Source: Streptomyces parvus | GTDB lineage: Bacteria; Actinomycetota; Actinomycetes; Streptomycetales; Streptomycetaceae | Direction of reading: 5' to 3' | Assembly (NCBI RefSeq): GCF_032121415.1 | Contig: NZ_CP135079.1 | Coordinates: forward strand, 4,712,001 to 4,776,000 | Length of the DNA: 64,000 nucleotides | In this document: positions 33,551 through 42,743 of the stretch, piece after piece | Layout: every line of letters begins with the position of its first letter | Position numbering within the stretch: position 1 is the first letter of the stretch | Made by a program: the position numbers and the translations under genes | Notes under the pieces: generated by a model | Databases searched by the model: none | What the model was told of the DNA's origin: nothing | What the model saw: the letters and a program-made list of their open reading frames with translations, nothing else

Positions 33551-34557
33551 TCATCCCCAACCACAACTACGAGAAGACCCTGCGGGCCTGCCTGGAATCC
33601 GTCTACGCCCAGACCCTGCGCCCGCTGGACGTCGTCGTCGTGGACGACGCCAGCACCGACGGTTCCCGCGACATCGCCCGCGCGTTCCCCTGCGTCCTGG
33701 TGGCCCGCCCGGAGAACGGCGGGGTCTCCGCCGCCCGCAACCTGGGCGTCGCCGCCTCCGCCGGCCAGGTGCTCTTCTTCCTCGACTCCGACATCGCCCT
33801 GGCGCCCGACGCGATCGAGAACGCCGTCGACCTGCTCATGGATGATCCGGAGACCGGCTGCGTCCACGGCGTCCTCGACCCCGAACCGCTCTTCGACGAC
33901 GGCCCGGTCGAGGTCTACCACTGCCTGCACGCGCACTTCTGGCGCCACCGCAGCGCCGGAGTCGTCGGCACCGCCTTCTTCGCGCTGGCCGCGATCGAGC
34001 GCTCCGTCTTCGACGCGACCGGGCCCTTCGACGAGAACCTCCGCGACTCCGAGGACGTCGAGTACAGCGACCGCCTCGCCGCCACCCACCGCATCCGGCT
34101 CAGCGAGCGGGTGACCGGCCGCCACGACGACGTGGACCGGCTGCTGCCGATGCTCGCCGAGCAGTACCGCCGCTCCCAACTCCTCGTCCCCGTCGCCGCC
34201 GTGGAACGCCGGCGCGGCGGCGGACTGCGCGCCAACCGTACGGGGGGCGTCCTCGCCGCCGGGCTGGTCCCCCTCACGCTTCCGTTCGCCCTGCTCACCC
34301 CCTGGCTGCTCGCGGTGCCGCTCGCCTGCGCCGCGGCCTTCGCCCTGGCGGACGTGGGCCTGTCCCGCTTCGTGGCGCGCCGCAAGGGGTGGCTCTTCCT
34401 CATCCGCTTCACCGCGCTGCACTTCGCGGTGCATCTCGCCCTGGTGCTCGGCGCGGTGGTCGGCGGCGCGCGCTGGCTGGTGGACCCGCGCTTCGGCCCC
34501 TCGGCCCGGGGCCGCCGCGCCGTCCGCGACGATCCGGCCCCGGCGGCGGCACCGTGA
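33520..34557 (+). CDS. Membrane-anchored family 2 glycosyltransferase (first of two)
   Basis: 345 residues from the ATG at 33520 (AAAGGA upstream). The GT-A domain comes first: SVSVIIPNHNYEKTLRACLE, VVVVDDASTDGS (about residues 38-49), the DxD metal site LDSD at 88-91, and the acceptor-site ED at 178-179 in RDSEDVEYSD. Two to three C-terminal membrane segments (about 225-330) end in HFAVHLALVLGAVVGGARWL. It is a close architectural paralogue of the protein at 39389. It presumably transfers a nucleotide-activated sugar to a lipid carrier or lipid-linked sugar at the inner face of the membrane. The stop overlaps the next start (GTGA). Confidence 0.88.
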   Translation: MPRERPSVSVIIPNHNYEKTLRACLESVYAQTLRPLDVVVVDDASTDGSRDIARAFPCVLVARPENGGVSAARNLGVAASAGQVLFFLDSDIALAPDAIENAVDLLMDDPETGCVHGVLDPEPLFDDGPVEVYHCLHAHFWRHRSAGVVGTAFFALAAIERSVFDATGPFDENLRDSEDVEYSDRLAATHRIRLSERVTGRHDDVDRLLPMLAEQYRRSQLLVPVAAVERRRGGGLRANRTGGVLAAGLVPLTLPFALLTPWLLAVPLACAAAFALADVGLSRFVARRKGWLFLIRFTALHFAVHLALVLGAVVGGARWLVDPRFGPSARGRRAVRDDPAPAAAP

Positions 34558-35717
34558 GCGCCGGGGCGGACCGGGAGCCGGAAGCCCCAACGCCCGGGGG
34601 CGCGCTTCGGGAGCCCGCACGGTCCGAAGCGGCGTCGCCGGGGCCGGGGGCCGTACGGTCCGGGGGCGGGCTGCCGGAGGCCGGCCCGTCGGACGCCGTA
34701 CCCCCGGACGCCGGCCCGTCGGATGCCGCGCCGCCGGACGCCGGTCCTCCCGAGGCCGCGCCAGGCCCCTCCCGGTGGGCCCGGGCGCTGCGTCCCGCCG
34801 CCGCACTCGTCCTCGTCGCGGCCACCTGCTTCGCCGTCGGCGGTTCGCTGCGCGCGGCCGGTACGGAGCTGGCCGATGCCGCCGGCCGGCCAGGGGGAGT
34901 GCTCCTGCTGGGCGCGGCCCTGGTCGCCAACGCCGCCGGACTCGTCCTGTCGATGCTCTCCTGGCGCGTCCTGGTGGTGGACGGCGGCTCCCCGGCCCGT
35001 ACCAGCGACACCGCCCGCATCTTCTTCATCGGCGTCATCAGCAAGTTCGTCCCCGGCCGTATCTGGGGCGTCCTCGCCCACATCCAGCTCGGCAAGGCCG
35101 TCGGCATCGCCCCCGAGCGGATGATCGCCGCCTTCGGACTCGGCCTCGTCATCGGGATGACCACCGGGGCCGCCGCCGGACTCCTCGTCGCCCCGGCCGT
35201 GTTCGGTTCGGGCGCCTGGGCCTTCGCCCCGCTCGTACTGCTCGCGGCGGCCGCCGTGGCCCGGCCCGGCTGGGTGGGCCGGCTCGTCGCGTGGACGATG
35301 CGGCTGGCCCGCCGCCCCGCCGGGGCCGCCGACAGCTCGCCCCGCGCCCTGCGGCTGTCCATCGGCTGGGCCTGCGCCTCCTGGGCGGTCTCCGGGCTCC
35401 ACCTGTGGGTCATCGCCGTCCTGCTCGGCGCCCCGCCGCTGCTCTCCCTGCCCGTCTGCGTCGGCGGCTTCGCCCTCGCCACCGTCGCCGGAAGCCTCGC
35501 CTTCGTCCTGCCCGACGGCTGGGGAGCGCGCGAGCTCGTCCTCCTCGCCCCCCTCGGCGCGGTCATGCCGCTCTCCGCCGCCACCGCCGCCGTCATCGCC
35601 AGCCGGCTCGTCTGCGTGCTCAGCGAGGTCGCCGCCACCGGCGCCGCCCTCGCCTGGGCCCGCGCCGCCGGACCCCTGCCCGCCCCCCGACCCGCGCTCC
35701 GGGAAGGAGCCGCATGA
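34554..35717 (+). CDS. UPF0104/LPG-synthase-TM-like integral membrane protein
   Basis: 387 residues from the GTG at 34554. The first 75 residues are a Pro/Ala/Asp-rich cytosolic tail with a decapeptide repeat (PSDAxPPDAG). About eight hydrophobic helices follow, for example AAALVLVAATCFAVGGSLRA, GVLLLGAALVANAAGLVLSM and FALATVAGSLAFVLPDGWGA. Conserved-looking features include FFIGVISKFVPGRIWGVLAH and PDGWGARELVLLAPL, typical of the lysylphosphatidylglycerol-synthase-TM/UPF0104 group. Members act as lipid-linked sugar enzymes or flippase-like proteins beside glycosyltransferases. It starts and ends in 4-bp overlaps (GTGA, ATGA). Confidence 0.82.
   Translation: MSAGADREPEAPTPGGALREPARSEAASPGPGAVRSGGGLPEAGPSDAVPPDAGPSDAAPPDAGPPEAAPGPSRWARALRPAAALVLVAATCFAVGGSLRAAGTELADAAGRPGGVLLLGAALVANAAGLVLSMLSWRVLVVDGGSPARTSDTARIFFIGVISKFVPGRIWGVLAHIQLGKAVGIAPERMIAAFGLGLVIGMTTGAAAGLLVAPAVFGSGAWAFAPLVLLAAAAVARPGWVGRLVAWTMRLARRPAGAADSSPRALRLSIGWACASWAVSGLHLWVIAVLLGAPPLLSLPVCVGGFALATVAGSLAFVLPDGWGARELVLLAPLGAVMPLSAATAAVIASRLVCVLSEVAATGAALAWARAAGPLPAPRPALREGAA
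34681..34760 (+). repeat. 30-bp tandem repeat, 2.7 copies, inside the UPF0104 gene
   Basis: Units at 34681-34710, 34711-34740 and a partial one at 34741-34760 each begin CCGGCCCGTCGGA or a close variant. They encode PSDAVPPDAG, PSDAAPPDAG and PPEAAP in the cytosolic N-terminal tail. Confidence 0.8.
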
Positions 35718-37162
35718 CCCCCGACGCACCTCCCCTGCTCACCGTGGACGACTGCGAACGACTGTCGACGCGCCAGGTGCACGAGCTGTACCGGTCCCAC
35801 GTCAACAAGAGCCAGGTCTCCCTGATGACCTCCTTCGGCTTCGGCCGCGAACTCGTCGACCACGCCGAGGGATCCTGGATCCACACCCGCGACGGACGCC
35901 GGATCCTCGACTTCACCGGCGGCGTCGGCGTCCTCAACCACGGCCACAACCACCCGCGCATCCTCGCCGCCCGCCGCCGCTTCCAGGAACAGCGCCGGAT
36001 GGAGGTCCACAAGACCTACTTCTCGCCCTACATCGCCGCCCTCGGCCACAACCTCGCCCGGCTGCTCCCCGGCGACCTGAACCTCTCCTTCTTTCCCAAC
36101 TCCGGGGCGGAGGCCGTCGAGGGTGCGGTGAAACTCGCGTACAAATACCACGGCGGCCGCCGCAAGCAGATCCTGCACGCCGACATCAGCTTCCACGGCA
36201 AACTGCTCGGCTCGGGCAGCCTCACCGGCAGCGCCCAGAACGCCTTCGCCTTCCCCGGCATCCCCGGCGTCTCCGCCTTCCGGTACGGCGACCTCGACTC
36301 CGTACGGCAGGCGGTCGCGGGGGCCCGCGACGCCAAGGGCCGCTGCGACGTCTACGCGATCCTCATCGAACCCTTCTCCGCGTCCACCATGACCGAGTGC
36401 TCCGAGGAGTTCCTGCGCGGGCTGCGAGAGCTGTGCACCCGGGAGAAGATCGTGCTGATCTTCGACGAGATCTACACCGGCTGGGGCAAGACCGGCAGCC
36501 TCTTCCACTTCATGCGCTACCCGGACCTGGTCCCGGACGTGGTGACCACATCGAAGTCCTTCGGCGGCGGCAAGTCCTCCATCTCCGCCTTCGTGGCCCG
36601 CGAGCCCGTCTTCCGCGCGGCGTACGACAGCCTCGGCGACGCCATGCTCCAGTCCACCAGCACCACCTACTACGGTTTCGGCGAGGAGACCGCCACCGCG
36701 CTGGAGGCCGTCAACATCGCGGTCGAGGACGACTACCCGGCCCGCGCCCGCGCCATCGAACGCGTCCTGAAACCGGGTCTGGAGAGGCTGCGCAAGCAGT
36801 ACCCCGACCTCGTCGCCGACGTCCGGGGCGCCGGCGCGCTGTACGGGATCTTCCTCGACGGCGGGCCCCGCCTCCTGGACCTCGCCGCCAAGATCGCCCC
36901 CGGCGGCCTCGCCCGCGACCCGCTGCTTCGGACCAAGGTCATCACCTGCGCGGTCGTCAACGCCATGTACCACGACCACGACGTGTACATGTACTACACG
37001 CTCAACGGCCGCAGCCCCCTGGTGGCCGCCCCCTCCCTGGTCGCCGGACCGGACGAGGTGGAGATCTTCCTCGACGCCTTCGACCGGACCCTGGCCAAGG
37101 GCATGAACCGGCTCCTCACCGCCTTCTTCAAGGACAAGGCGGTGTCCCGATGGGCGGCCTGA
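35714..37162 (+). CDS. Class III PLP-dependent aminotransferase
   Basis: 482 residues from the ATG at 35714 (GGAAGGAG upstream; 4-bp overlap with the previous gene). It is a fold-type I aminotransferase of the ornithine/acetylornithine/GABA group. DFTGGVGVLNHGHNHPRI is the N-terminal substrate loop and SGAEAVEGAVKLA the cofactor phosphate region. D251-E252 in LIFDEIYTGWGKTG stacks under PLP, and the Schiff-base lysine is K281 in VTTSKSFGGGKSS. It could aminate a sugar or polyol end of the pathway's product; the amino acceptor is unknown. There is no carrier-protein or fused domain. Confidence 0.9.
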   Translation: MTPDAPPLLTVDDCERLSTRQVHELYRSHVNKSQVSLMTSFGFGRELVDHAEGSWIHTRDGRRILDFTGGVGVLNHGHNHPRILAARRRFQEQRRMEVHKTYFSPYIAALGHNLARLLPGDLNLSFFPNSGAEAVEGAVKLAYKYHGGRRKQILHADISFHGKLLGSGSLTGSAQNAFAFPGIPGVSAFRYGDLDSVRQAVAGARDAKGRCDVYAILIEPFSASTMTECSEEFLRGLRELCTREKIVLIFDEIYTGWGKTGSLFHFMRYPDLVPDVVTTSKSFGGGKSSISAFVAREPVFRAAYDSLGDAMLQSTSTTYYGFGEETATALEAVNIAVEDDYPARARAIERVLKPGLERLRKQYPDLVADVRGAGALYGIFLDGGPRLLDLAAKIAPGGLARDPLLRTKVITCAVVNAMYHDHDVYMYYTLNGRSPLVAAPSLVAGPDEVEIFLDAFDRTLAKGMNRLLTAFFKDKAVSRWAA

Positions 37163-38196
37163 CCATCGCCGTGACCGGCGCCGCCGGCATGCTCGGCTCC
37201 CACCTCGTCGCCCGGCTCGCCGCCGACGGCCACGACGTCGTCGGGATCGACCTGCGCGACGACCCCCGGCCGCCCGCCGGAGCCCGGCACGTCGTCGCGG
37301 ACATCCGGGACGGGGCCGCGCTCGCCCGTGCCTTCGACGGGGCCCACGCGCTGGTGCACTGCGCCGCCGCCCTGCCCAGCTACCCCGTCGACCAGATCCG
37401 CTCCATCACCGTCGACGGCACCCGCGCCGTCCTGACGGCCGCACAACGGGCCCGCGTCGAACGGGTCGTGCACATCTCCTCCACCGCCGTCTACGGGCTG
37501 CCGAAGCGGGTCCCCACCCCGGAGGAGCACCCCCGCGAGCCCGTCGACCCGTACAGCAGGGCCAAGGCCGGGGCCGAGGAGGTCTGCGAGGAGTTCCGGG
37601 GGCGGGGGATGTGCCTGCCGGTGCTGCGGCCCAAGACCTTCCTGGGACCCGGCCGGATGGGCCTCTTCTCGATGCTCTTCGAATGGGCCGAGGAGCGGCG
37701 CAACTTCCCCGTCCTGGGCCGGGGCGACGTCCGCATCCAGATGTTCGGCATGGCCGACCTGGTCGAGGCCGTGGTGCTCGCCCTGCACGCCCCGCCCGAG
37801 GTCGCGAACGACGTCTACAACCTGGGCGCCGCCGAATTCGGCACCCTGCGCGAGGACTTCCAGGCCGTGCTGGACGCGGCCGGACACGGCAGACGCGTGG
37901 TCCCGCTGCCGGCAGCACCGGCACTCGCGGTCCTGCGCACGCTGGAGCGCACCAGGCTCTCCCCGGTCTACGGGCGGCTGCTGTTCAAGCTCCTCGACGA
38001 CAGTTACGTGGACATCGCCCGGGCCACCGAACGGCTCGGCTTCCGTCCCGCGCTCTCCAACCGGGACGCCATCCTCGGCACGTACGCGTGGTGGCGCACC
38101 CAGCGGCGGGCCGGCGCCCCCGCTCCCGGAGCCGGCCGGACCAGCCGGGACCCGTGGCGCCAAGGGGCGCTCGGCCTGGCCAAGGTCTTCTTCTGA
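37150..38196 (+). CDS. NAD-dependent epimerase/dehydratase (extended SDR)
   Basis: 348 residues from the ATG at 37150, overlapping the aminotransferase end by 13 bp. The Rossmann glycine motif is TGAAGMLG (residues 9-16), with GIDLRDD as the beta-2 acidic end favouring NAD. Catalytic S110/S111 lie in HISSTAVYG and the YxxxK pair is Y135/K139 in PYSRAK. This is the nucleotide-sugar epimerase/dehydratase class. The C-terminal half is less conserved (FGMADLVEAVVLALHAP). It probably shapes the activated or lipid-linked sugar; DprE2-like or 4-epimerase chemistry cannot be distinguished by eye. Confidence 0.88.
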   Translation: MGGLTIAVTGAAGMLGSHLVARLAADGHDVVGIDLRDDPRPPAGARHVVADIRDGAALARAFDGAHALVHCAAALPSYPVDQIRSITVDGTRAVLTAAQRARVERVVHISSTAVYGLPKRVPTPEEHPREPVDPYSRAKAGAEEVCEEFRGRGMCLPVLRPKTFLGPGRMGLFSMLFEWAEERRNFPVLGRGDVRIQMFGMADLVEAVVLALHAPPEVANDVYNLGAAEFGTLREDFQAVLDAAGHGRRVVPLPAAPALAVLRTLERTRLSPVYGRLLFKLLDDSYVDIARATERLGFRPALSNRDAILGTYAWWRTQRRAGAPAPGAGRTSRDPWRQGALGLAKVFF

Positions 38197-38213
38197 TCCC
38201 CTGGAGCCCTGCC

Positions 38214-39305
38214 GTGGACATCACCCGGTCGTCCCCCGCGCCCGTGCGCGTGGCGGCAGTCCCACCCGAACCCGCCGACCTCACCACTCTGCCCGAGGCG
38301 GCCGGCTTCACCGGCCTCACCCCGCCGGAACCGGCCGTCAGGACCGAGCCCTCCGCCCTGCCCGAACCCGCCTGTGCCGAGCCGCTCAAGACCCCGTCCC
38401 CGGGCGGCGCACGGCAGCGCTACCGGAACCGGCCGCGCGATCTCCTCGCGCTCCTGCGCCCCGGCCAGTGGGTCAAGAATCTGGCCGTCGTCCCGCTCGC
38501 CCTCCTCGACATCCACCCCTGGGGGCCCGCAGCCCTCCTGCGCACCGGCTGGGCGATCCTCGGCTTCGTCCTCGCCTCCGCCATCGTCTACGTCGTCAAC
38601 GACGTCGCCGACCGGGAGCGGGACCGGCTGCACCCGGTCAAACGCCACCGCCCGCTCGCCTCCGGCCGGGTCTCCCCGGCCGCCGCCACCGCCCTGACCG
38701 GGCTCCTCGCCCTCACGCTGACCGGCTGGGCGGTGGCCGGACCCGCCTGGCTGTGGTGGCCCACCGCCCTCTACCTGGCGCTCAGCCTCGCGTACTCCCA
38801 GGGGCTCAAACACGTACCGCTGGTGGACGCGTTCATCGTGGCGGCCGGCTTCGTCCTCCGGTTCCTCCAAGGGGCGCTGCTCGTCGGCGCCCGGCCCTCC
38901 GAATGGCTGGCCCTCTGCGTCTTCTCGCTCTGCCTGATGCTGGCGCTCGGCAAACGCCGCCACGAGATGACGGCGGCGGGCCGTGCCCACCGCCCCGCCC
39001 TGCGCGGCTACACGCTCGCCTTCCTCGACCACCTGGTCGTCCTGGTCGCCGTGCTGACGGCCGTCAGTTACGTGCTCTACCTCCGCGACGACGCGTCCCT
39101 CGCCGCCGGGGCCTCCTTCGTCACCCTGCTCTCCGCCCCCTGCGCCGTCTTCGGCCTCGCCCGCTACCTCCAGCTCCTCCTGGTCGAGGAGGGCGGCGGC
39201 AACCCCGTCCACGCCCTGTTCCGGGACCGCGCGACCCTCGTCAACGCAGGACTCTGGGCGCTCCTCGTCAGCTTCGCCCTCCTCCTCCCGCACCCGTCCG
39301 GCTGA
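38214..39305 (+). CDS. UbiA-family prenyltransferase, DPPR-synthase-like
   Basis: 363 residues from the GTG at 38214 (TGGAG upstream). An N-terminal Pro-rich cytosolic tail of about 70 residues precedes about nine membrane helices. LRPGQWVKNLAV opens the domain. The first Asp-rich motif is N129-D-V-A-D133-RER-D137, and the second region is YSQGLKHVPLVDAFIVAAGF. These blocks resemble the decaprenyl-phosphate phosphoribosyltransferase family (mycobacterial Rv3806c), which transfers phosphoribose from PRPP to a polyprenyl phosphate. That makes a lipid-linked pentose the likely product. No DprE1-like oxidase is in the cluster. Confidence 0.85.
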   Translation: MDITRSSPAPVRVAAVPPEPADLTTLPEAAGFTGLTPPEPAVRTEPSALPEPACAEPLKTPSPGGARQRYRNRPRDLLALLRPGQWVKNLAVVPLALLDIHPWGPAALLRTGWAILGFVLASAIVYVVNDVADRERDRLHPVKRHRPLASGRVSPAAATALTGLLALTLTGWAVAGPAWLWWPTALYLALSLAYSQGLKHVPLVDAFIVAAGFVLRFLQGALLVGARPSEWLALCVFSLCLMLALGKRRHEMTAAGRAHRPALRGYTLAFLDHLVVLVAVLTAVSYVLYLRDDASLAAGASFVTLLSAPCAVFGLARYLQLLLVEEGGGNPVHALFRDRATLVNAGLWALLVSFALLLPHPSG

Positions 39306-39388
39306 CCTTCCCGTTCCGTCCGCCCGGCCCCTCGCTCCCGTCCGCCGGCCCCGCCCGCATCCGCCCTCCGACCGCCCGAAGGCGTCCC

Positions 39389-40420
39389 ATGAACCGGAAG
39401 CACCCCCTCGTCTCCGTCGTCATCCCCAACTACAACTACGGCCGCGCCCTGGAACTCTGCCTGCGCGCCGCCCTGGCCCAGACCTACGAGCCCCTGGAGG
39501 TGCTCCTCGTCGACGACTGCTCCACCGACGACTCCGTCGCCGTCGCCGAGGCCTGCGGTGTCCGGGTGATCAGTACCGGCGTCAACAGCGGGGTCGCGAC
39601 CACCCGCAACACCGGGGCCGCCCACGCCAGGGGCGAGATCATCGTGTTCGTCGACTCCGACGTGGCGATGGAACCGGACGCGGTCGCAGGCGCGGTCGCC
39701 CTGCTCGACTCCGACCCGCGCATCGGCGCGGTCTGCGGCACCTACGACGCCGAACCCCTCATCCGCGACAGCCTGATCGAGGAGTACCGCTGCCTGCACC
39801 AGTTCTACTGGCTGGCAGAGACCGAGGGCCGCATCGGCACCCTGCACACCGCGATCTGCGCCATGCCCGCCCGGGTCTTCGCCGAGATCGGCCCCTTCAA
39901 CCCCCGGCTGCGCCACACCGAGGACGGCGACTACGCCGCCCGCATCTGCCGGAGTTACGAGGTCCACAGCTCCACCACCGTCAGGGGCCGGCACGACCAC
40001 GACGACACCTGGCGGGTCGTGCTGCGCAAGGTCTTCCACCGCACCCGGCTGCACATCCCGCTGTACGTGCGCCGGGGCGACCTCCCCGGCGGCATCGCCA
40101 CCGGCCCCCGGGCCGGGGCCAGCATCGCGGCCCTTCTCGCCCTGGTCACCCTGCCGCTCGGCCTGATCGCCGCGCCGTGGCTGCTCGTCCCGGCCGCCCT
40201 CCTCGCCCTCGCCCTGGTCGCGGACACCGCCCTGTACCGCTTCGTCCTGCGCCGTCGGGGCCCCCTGTTCGCCGCCTACTTCGCCTTCGCGCACACCGTG
40301 GTCAACGCGGCCATCGCGGTGGGCGCGGGCGTCGGCGCCCTCCAGTGGCTGGCCTCCCGCCGCTTCCGCCGCCTGTACGAGCCGGGCACTCACCTCGCGC
40401 CGGTACGGGTCACGCCGTGA
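39389..40420 (+). CDS. Membrane-anchored family 2 glycosyltransferase (second of two)
   Basis: 343 residues from the ATG at 39389 (84 bp after the prenyltransferase). It aligns with the protein at 33520 along its length: VSVVIPNYNYGRALELCL, VLLVDDCSTDDS, DSD at residues 89-91, TEDGDYAARI, and a C-terminal membrane hairpin ending VGALQWLASRRFRRLYEP. The donor and acceptor are unknown. Its stop overlaps the next start (GTGA). Confidence 0.88.
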   Translation: MNRKHPLVSVVIPNYNYGRALELCLRAALAQTYEPLEVLLVDDCSTDDSVAVAEACGVRVISTGVNSGVATTRNTGAAHARGEIIVFVDSDVAMEPDAVAGAVALLDSDPRIGAVCGTYDAEPLIRDSLIEEYRCLHQFYWLAETEGRIGTLHTAICAMPARVFAEIGPFNPRLRHTEDGDYAARICRSYEVHSSTTVRGRHDHDDTWRVVLRKVFHRTRLHIPLYVRRGDLPGGIATGPRAGASIAALLALVTLPLGLIAAPWLLVPAALLALALVADTALYRFVLRRRGPLFAAYFAFAHTVVNAAIAVGAGVGALQWLASRRFRRLYEPGTHLAPVRVTP

Positions 40421-41580
40421 CGGGGACCCTGGCGGCGGAGAGCGGAGCCCCTGCGGACCCGGACGCGTATCCACCGGCCGGGCGGGGAAGGACGGAGCGC
40501 CGGTGGCCCGGTCGGCTGCTGCTCGCCGTCGCCGTCCTGTGGGCCGTGTTCGTCGCCGCCCGCGCGCTCCTCAGCGGCCGGTGGTGGGTGTGGAACGGGT
40601 TCGGTCTCGCCCCGCCCGTCCTCCATCTGCTCTTCCCGCTCGTCCTGCTGATCCCTGCCGCGCTGATCCGGTACCGGCGGCGGGCGGCCGTAAGCGCCGT
40701 CCTGGTCTCGCTGCTTCTGGGCTCCTGGCAGACCGGGCTGCACCCCGGGGCGCTGCTGCGCGGACAGCCCGCCGTGCCCCCGAACGCCCTGAAGGTGGTC
40801 AACTGGAACACCTTCTTCTGGGACCAGGACAGCGACAGCGACGCCTTCTACGCCTACCTGAAGTCCCACTCCGCCGACGTCTACCTCCTCCAGGAGTACC
40901 AGAACGCCCAGGGCGACGAACCGGCCCCGGTCGACGATCTGGCCCGGCTCCGCAGGGAGTTCCCCGGCTTCCACATCGCCACCGAGGGGGAGTTCCTCAC
41001 CCTGTCCCGCTTCCCGGTCACCTCGATGCGGGCGCTGCGCCCCGACGGTCTCGCCCCGCCCGACACCTCCTGGGCCGACTACTGGAACATCCGCGTCCTG
41101 CGCACCGACATCGACGTGGACGGCGAGACCCTGTCCCTCTACAACACGCACCTGCCCGACCTGCTGAACGTCGACCGCAACCCCCTGACCGCCGCCTACC
41201 ACCGCTCCGTACGGCAGCTCGCCGACCGCCGCGACCGCCACTTCCGGGCCCTGCGCGACGACCTCGACGCCAACGAGAACCCGGTGGTCCTCGCCGGGGA
41301 CCTCAACGTGCTGCCGGGCACCGGGGATCTGCGCTGGTTCGACGGGCTGCGGGACGCCGCCGACGCCGGGGACTCGGTGTACCCGGCGACGTTCCCGGTG
41401 CGCGGCCCGGCCCTCTGGCGGCTCGACTGGGCGTTCGTCTCACCCCGCATCGACCTGCACCGGCAGTCCGTCCAGGACCCGCCCGCCGCGCTCTCCACCC
41501 ACCGGCTAATCGAGCTGGACCTCTCCCTGCCCGCCTCCGGGGCCACCGCCGCCCCGGCCACCGAGAAGGACCGGTCATGA
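40417..41580 (+). CDS. Membrane-anchored endonuclease/exonuclease/phosphatase-fold protein (first of two)
   Basis: 387 residues from the GTG at 40417. Three N-terminal membrane helices (LLLAVAVLWAVFVAARALL, PVLHLLFPLVLLIPAALI, AAVSAVLVSLLLGSW) place the catalytic domain (about residues 125-370) probably outside. EEP motifs are VVNWNTFFWDQ, VYLLQEYQ with the metal-binding glutamate, YNTHLPD, VVLAGDLNVLPG and WRLDWAFVSP. The C-terminal SDH catalytic motif is replaced by STH (ALSTHRLIEL), so activity may be altered. EEP enzymes include phospholipid and inositol-lipid phosphatases, so a lipid-linked phosphate substrate is possible. It overlaps both neighbours by 4 bp. Confidence 0.85.
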   Translation: MTGTLAAESGAPADPDAYPPAGRGRTERRWPGRLLLAVAVLWAVFVAARALLSGRWWVWNGFGLAPPVLHLLFPLVLLIPAALIRYRRRAAVSAVLVSLLLGSWQTGLHPGALLRGQPAVPPNALKVVNWNTFFWDQDSDSDAFYAYLKSHSADVYLLQEYQNAQGDEPAPVDDLARLRREFPGFHIATEGEFLTLSRFPVTSMRALRPDGLAPPDTSWADYWNIRVLRTDIDVDGETLSLYNTHLPDLLNVDRNPLTAAYHRSVRQLADRRDRHFRALRDDLDANENPVVLAGDLNVLPGTGDLRWFDGLRDAADAGDSVYPATFPVRGPALWRLDWAFVSPRIDLHRQSVQDPPAALSTHRLIELDLSLPASGATAAPATEKDRS

Positions 41581-42743
41581 CCCGGCGCTCCGCGCGCTCT
41601 CCCCGCTTCGACGTGACGATCGTGCTCACCTACTACCTCCCGTACACCAGCGGCCTCACCGAAGTGGCCCGCACGGTCGCCGAGGGGCTGGCTGCCCGGG
41701 GCCGCCGGGTCGCCGTCGTCGCCTGCCGCCACGAACCCGGACACCCCGCGCGGGAAACGGTGAACGGCGTCGAGGTCTTCCGCGCCCCGGTCGTCGCCCG
41801 GCTCGGGCGGGGCGTGATCAGCCCCGGGTTCGCCCCGCTCGCCGGACGGATCGCGCGCGCCTCCCGGGCCGTCAACCTCCATCTGCCGATGCTGGAGGCC
41901 GGGCTCGTCGCCCGGCTCGCCGGGGACACCCCGGTCGTCGCCACCCACCACGACGACGTCTGGCTGGCCGGCGGGGCGCTCGCCCCGCTCCAGGTGAAGG
42001 TGGTCGACGCATCGGTGGCCGGGGCGCTGCGCCGATCGGCCGTCGTCGTCGTCAACAACGTGGACCACGCGGAGCATTCGCGCCACTGGCCCCTGATGCG
42101 CGAGCGCCGGCTGCTGGCCATCGCCCCGCCCTGCCGGGAGCGTGAGCCCGCGCCGGCCGCCTTCCGCGAGACGACGGGCCCGCACATCGGCTTCCTCGGC
42201 CGGATCGCTCCGGAGAAGGGCCTGCACCACCTGGTCGACGCCTTCCGGACCCTCCCGGACCCCGACGCCCGGCTGCTGATCGCGGGCGACTACTCCAAGG
42301 TCGCCGGCGGCAGCGTCGTCGGGGCGCTGCGCACCCGCGCCGGAACCGACTCCCGCATCCGCTTCACCGGCTTTCTCCGCGACGACCAAGTGGCGGGCTT
42401 CTACGCCTCGTTGGACGCCTTCGCCCTGCCGTCCGTCGCGGAGGAGTCCTTCGGCATCTCCCAGGCCGAGGCGATGATGCTCGGCGTCCCCTCGGTCGCG
42501 AGCGACGCCCCGGGGATGCGCGTCCCGGTGACGGAGACGGGTTTCGGCCGACTCTTCCCGCCCGGCGACGCCCACGCCCTGGCCGCGGCCCTGCGCGAGG
42601 TGGCCGCGTACCCCTCGGAGCGCCGCGCCGAGGGCGGCCGCGACGCCCGCGCCCGGTACGGGACGGACCACTGCCTGGACGCCTACGACGCCCTGTTCCG
42701 GGATGCCGCGGCACTGCGGGGGGTCCAGGGAGCCCCCGCGTGA
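41577..42743 (+). CDS. Family 4 glycosyltransferase
   Basis: 388 residues from the ATG at 41577. It has the GT-B fold. The N-terminal glycine-rich acceptor loop is IVLTYYLPYTSGLTEVARTV. The C-terminal donor site includes GFLGRIAPEKGLHHLVDAF and the EX7E motif in VAEESFGISQAEAMMLG. It is a retaining, cytosolic, peripheral-membrane enzyme of the type that uses nucleotide sugars to extend lipid-linked glycans. ATGA and GTGA overlaps couple it to both EEP genes. Confidence 0.9.
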   Translation: MTRRSARSPRFDVTIVLTYYLPYTSGLTEVARTVAEGLAARGRRVAVVACRHEPGHPARETVNGVEVFRAPVVARLGRGVISPGFAPLAGRIARASRAVNLHLPMLEAGLVARLAGDTPVVATHHDDVWLAGGALAPLQVKVVDASVAGALRRSAVVVVNNVDHAEHSRHWPLMRERRLLAIAPPCREREPAPAAFRETTGPHIGFLGRIAPEKGLHHLVDAFRTLPDPDARLLIAGDYSKVAGGSVVGALRTRAGTDSRIRFTGFLRDDQVAGFYASLDAFALPSVAEESFGISQAEAMMLGVPSVASDAPGMRVPVTETGFGRLFPPGDAHALAAALREVAAYPSERRAEGGRDARARYGTDHCLDAYDALFRDAAALRGVQGAPA

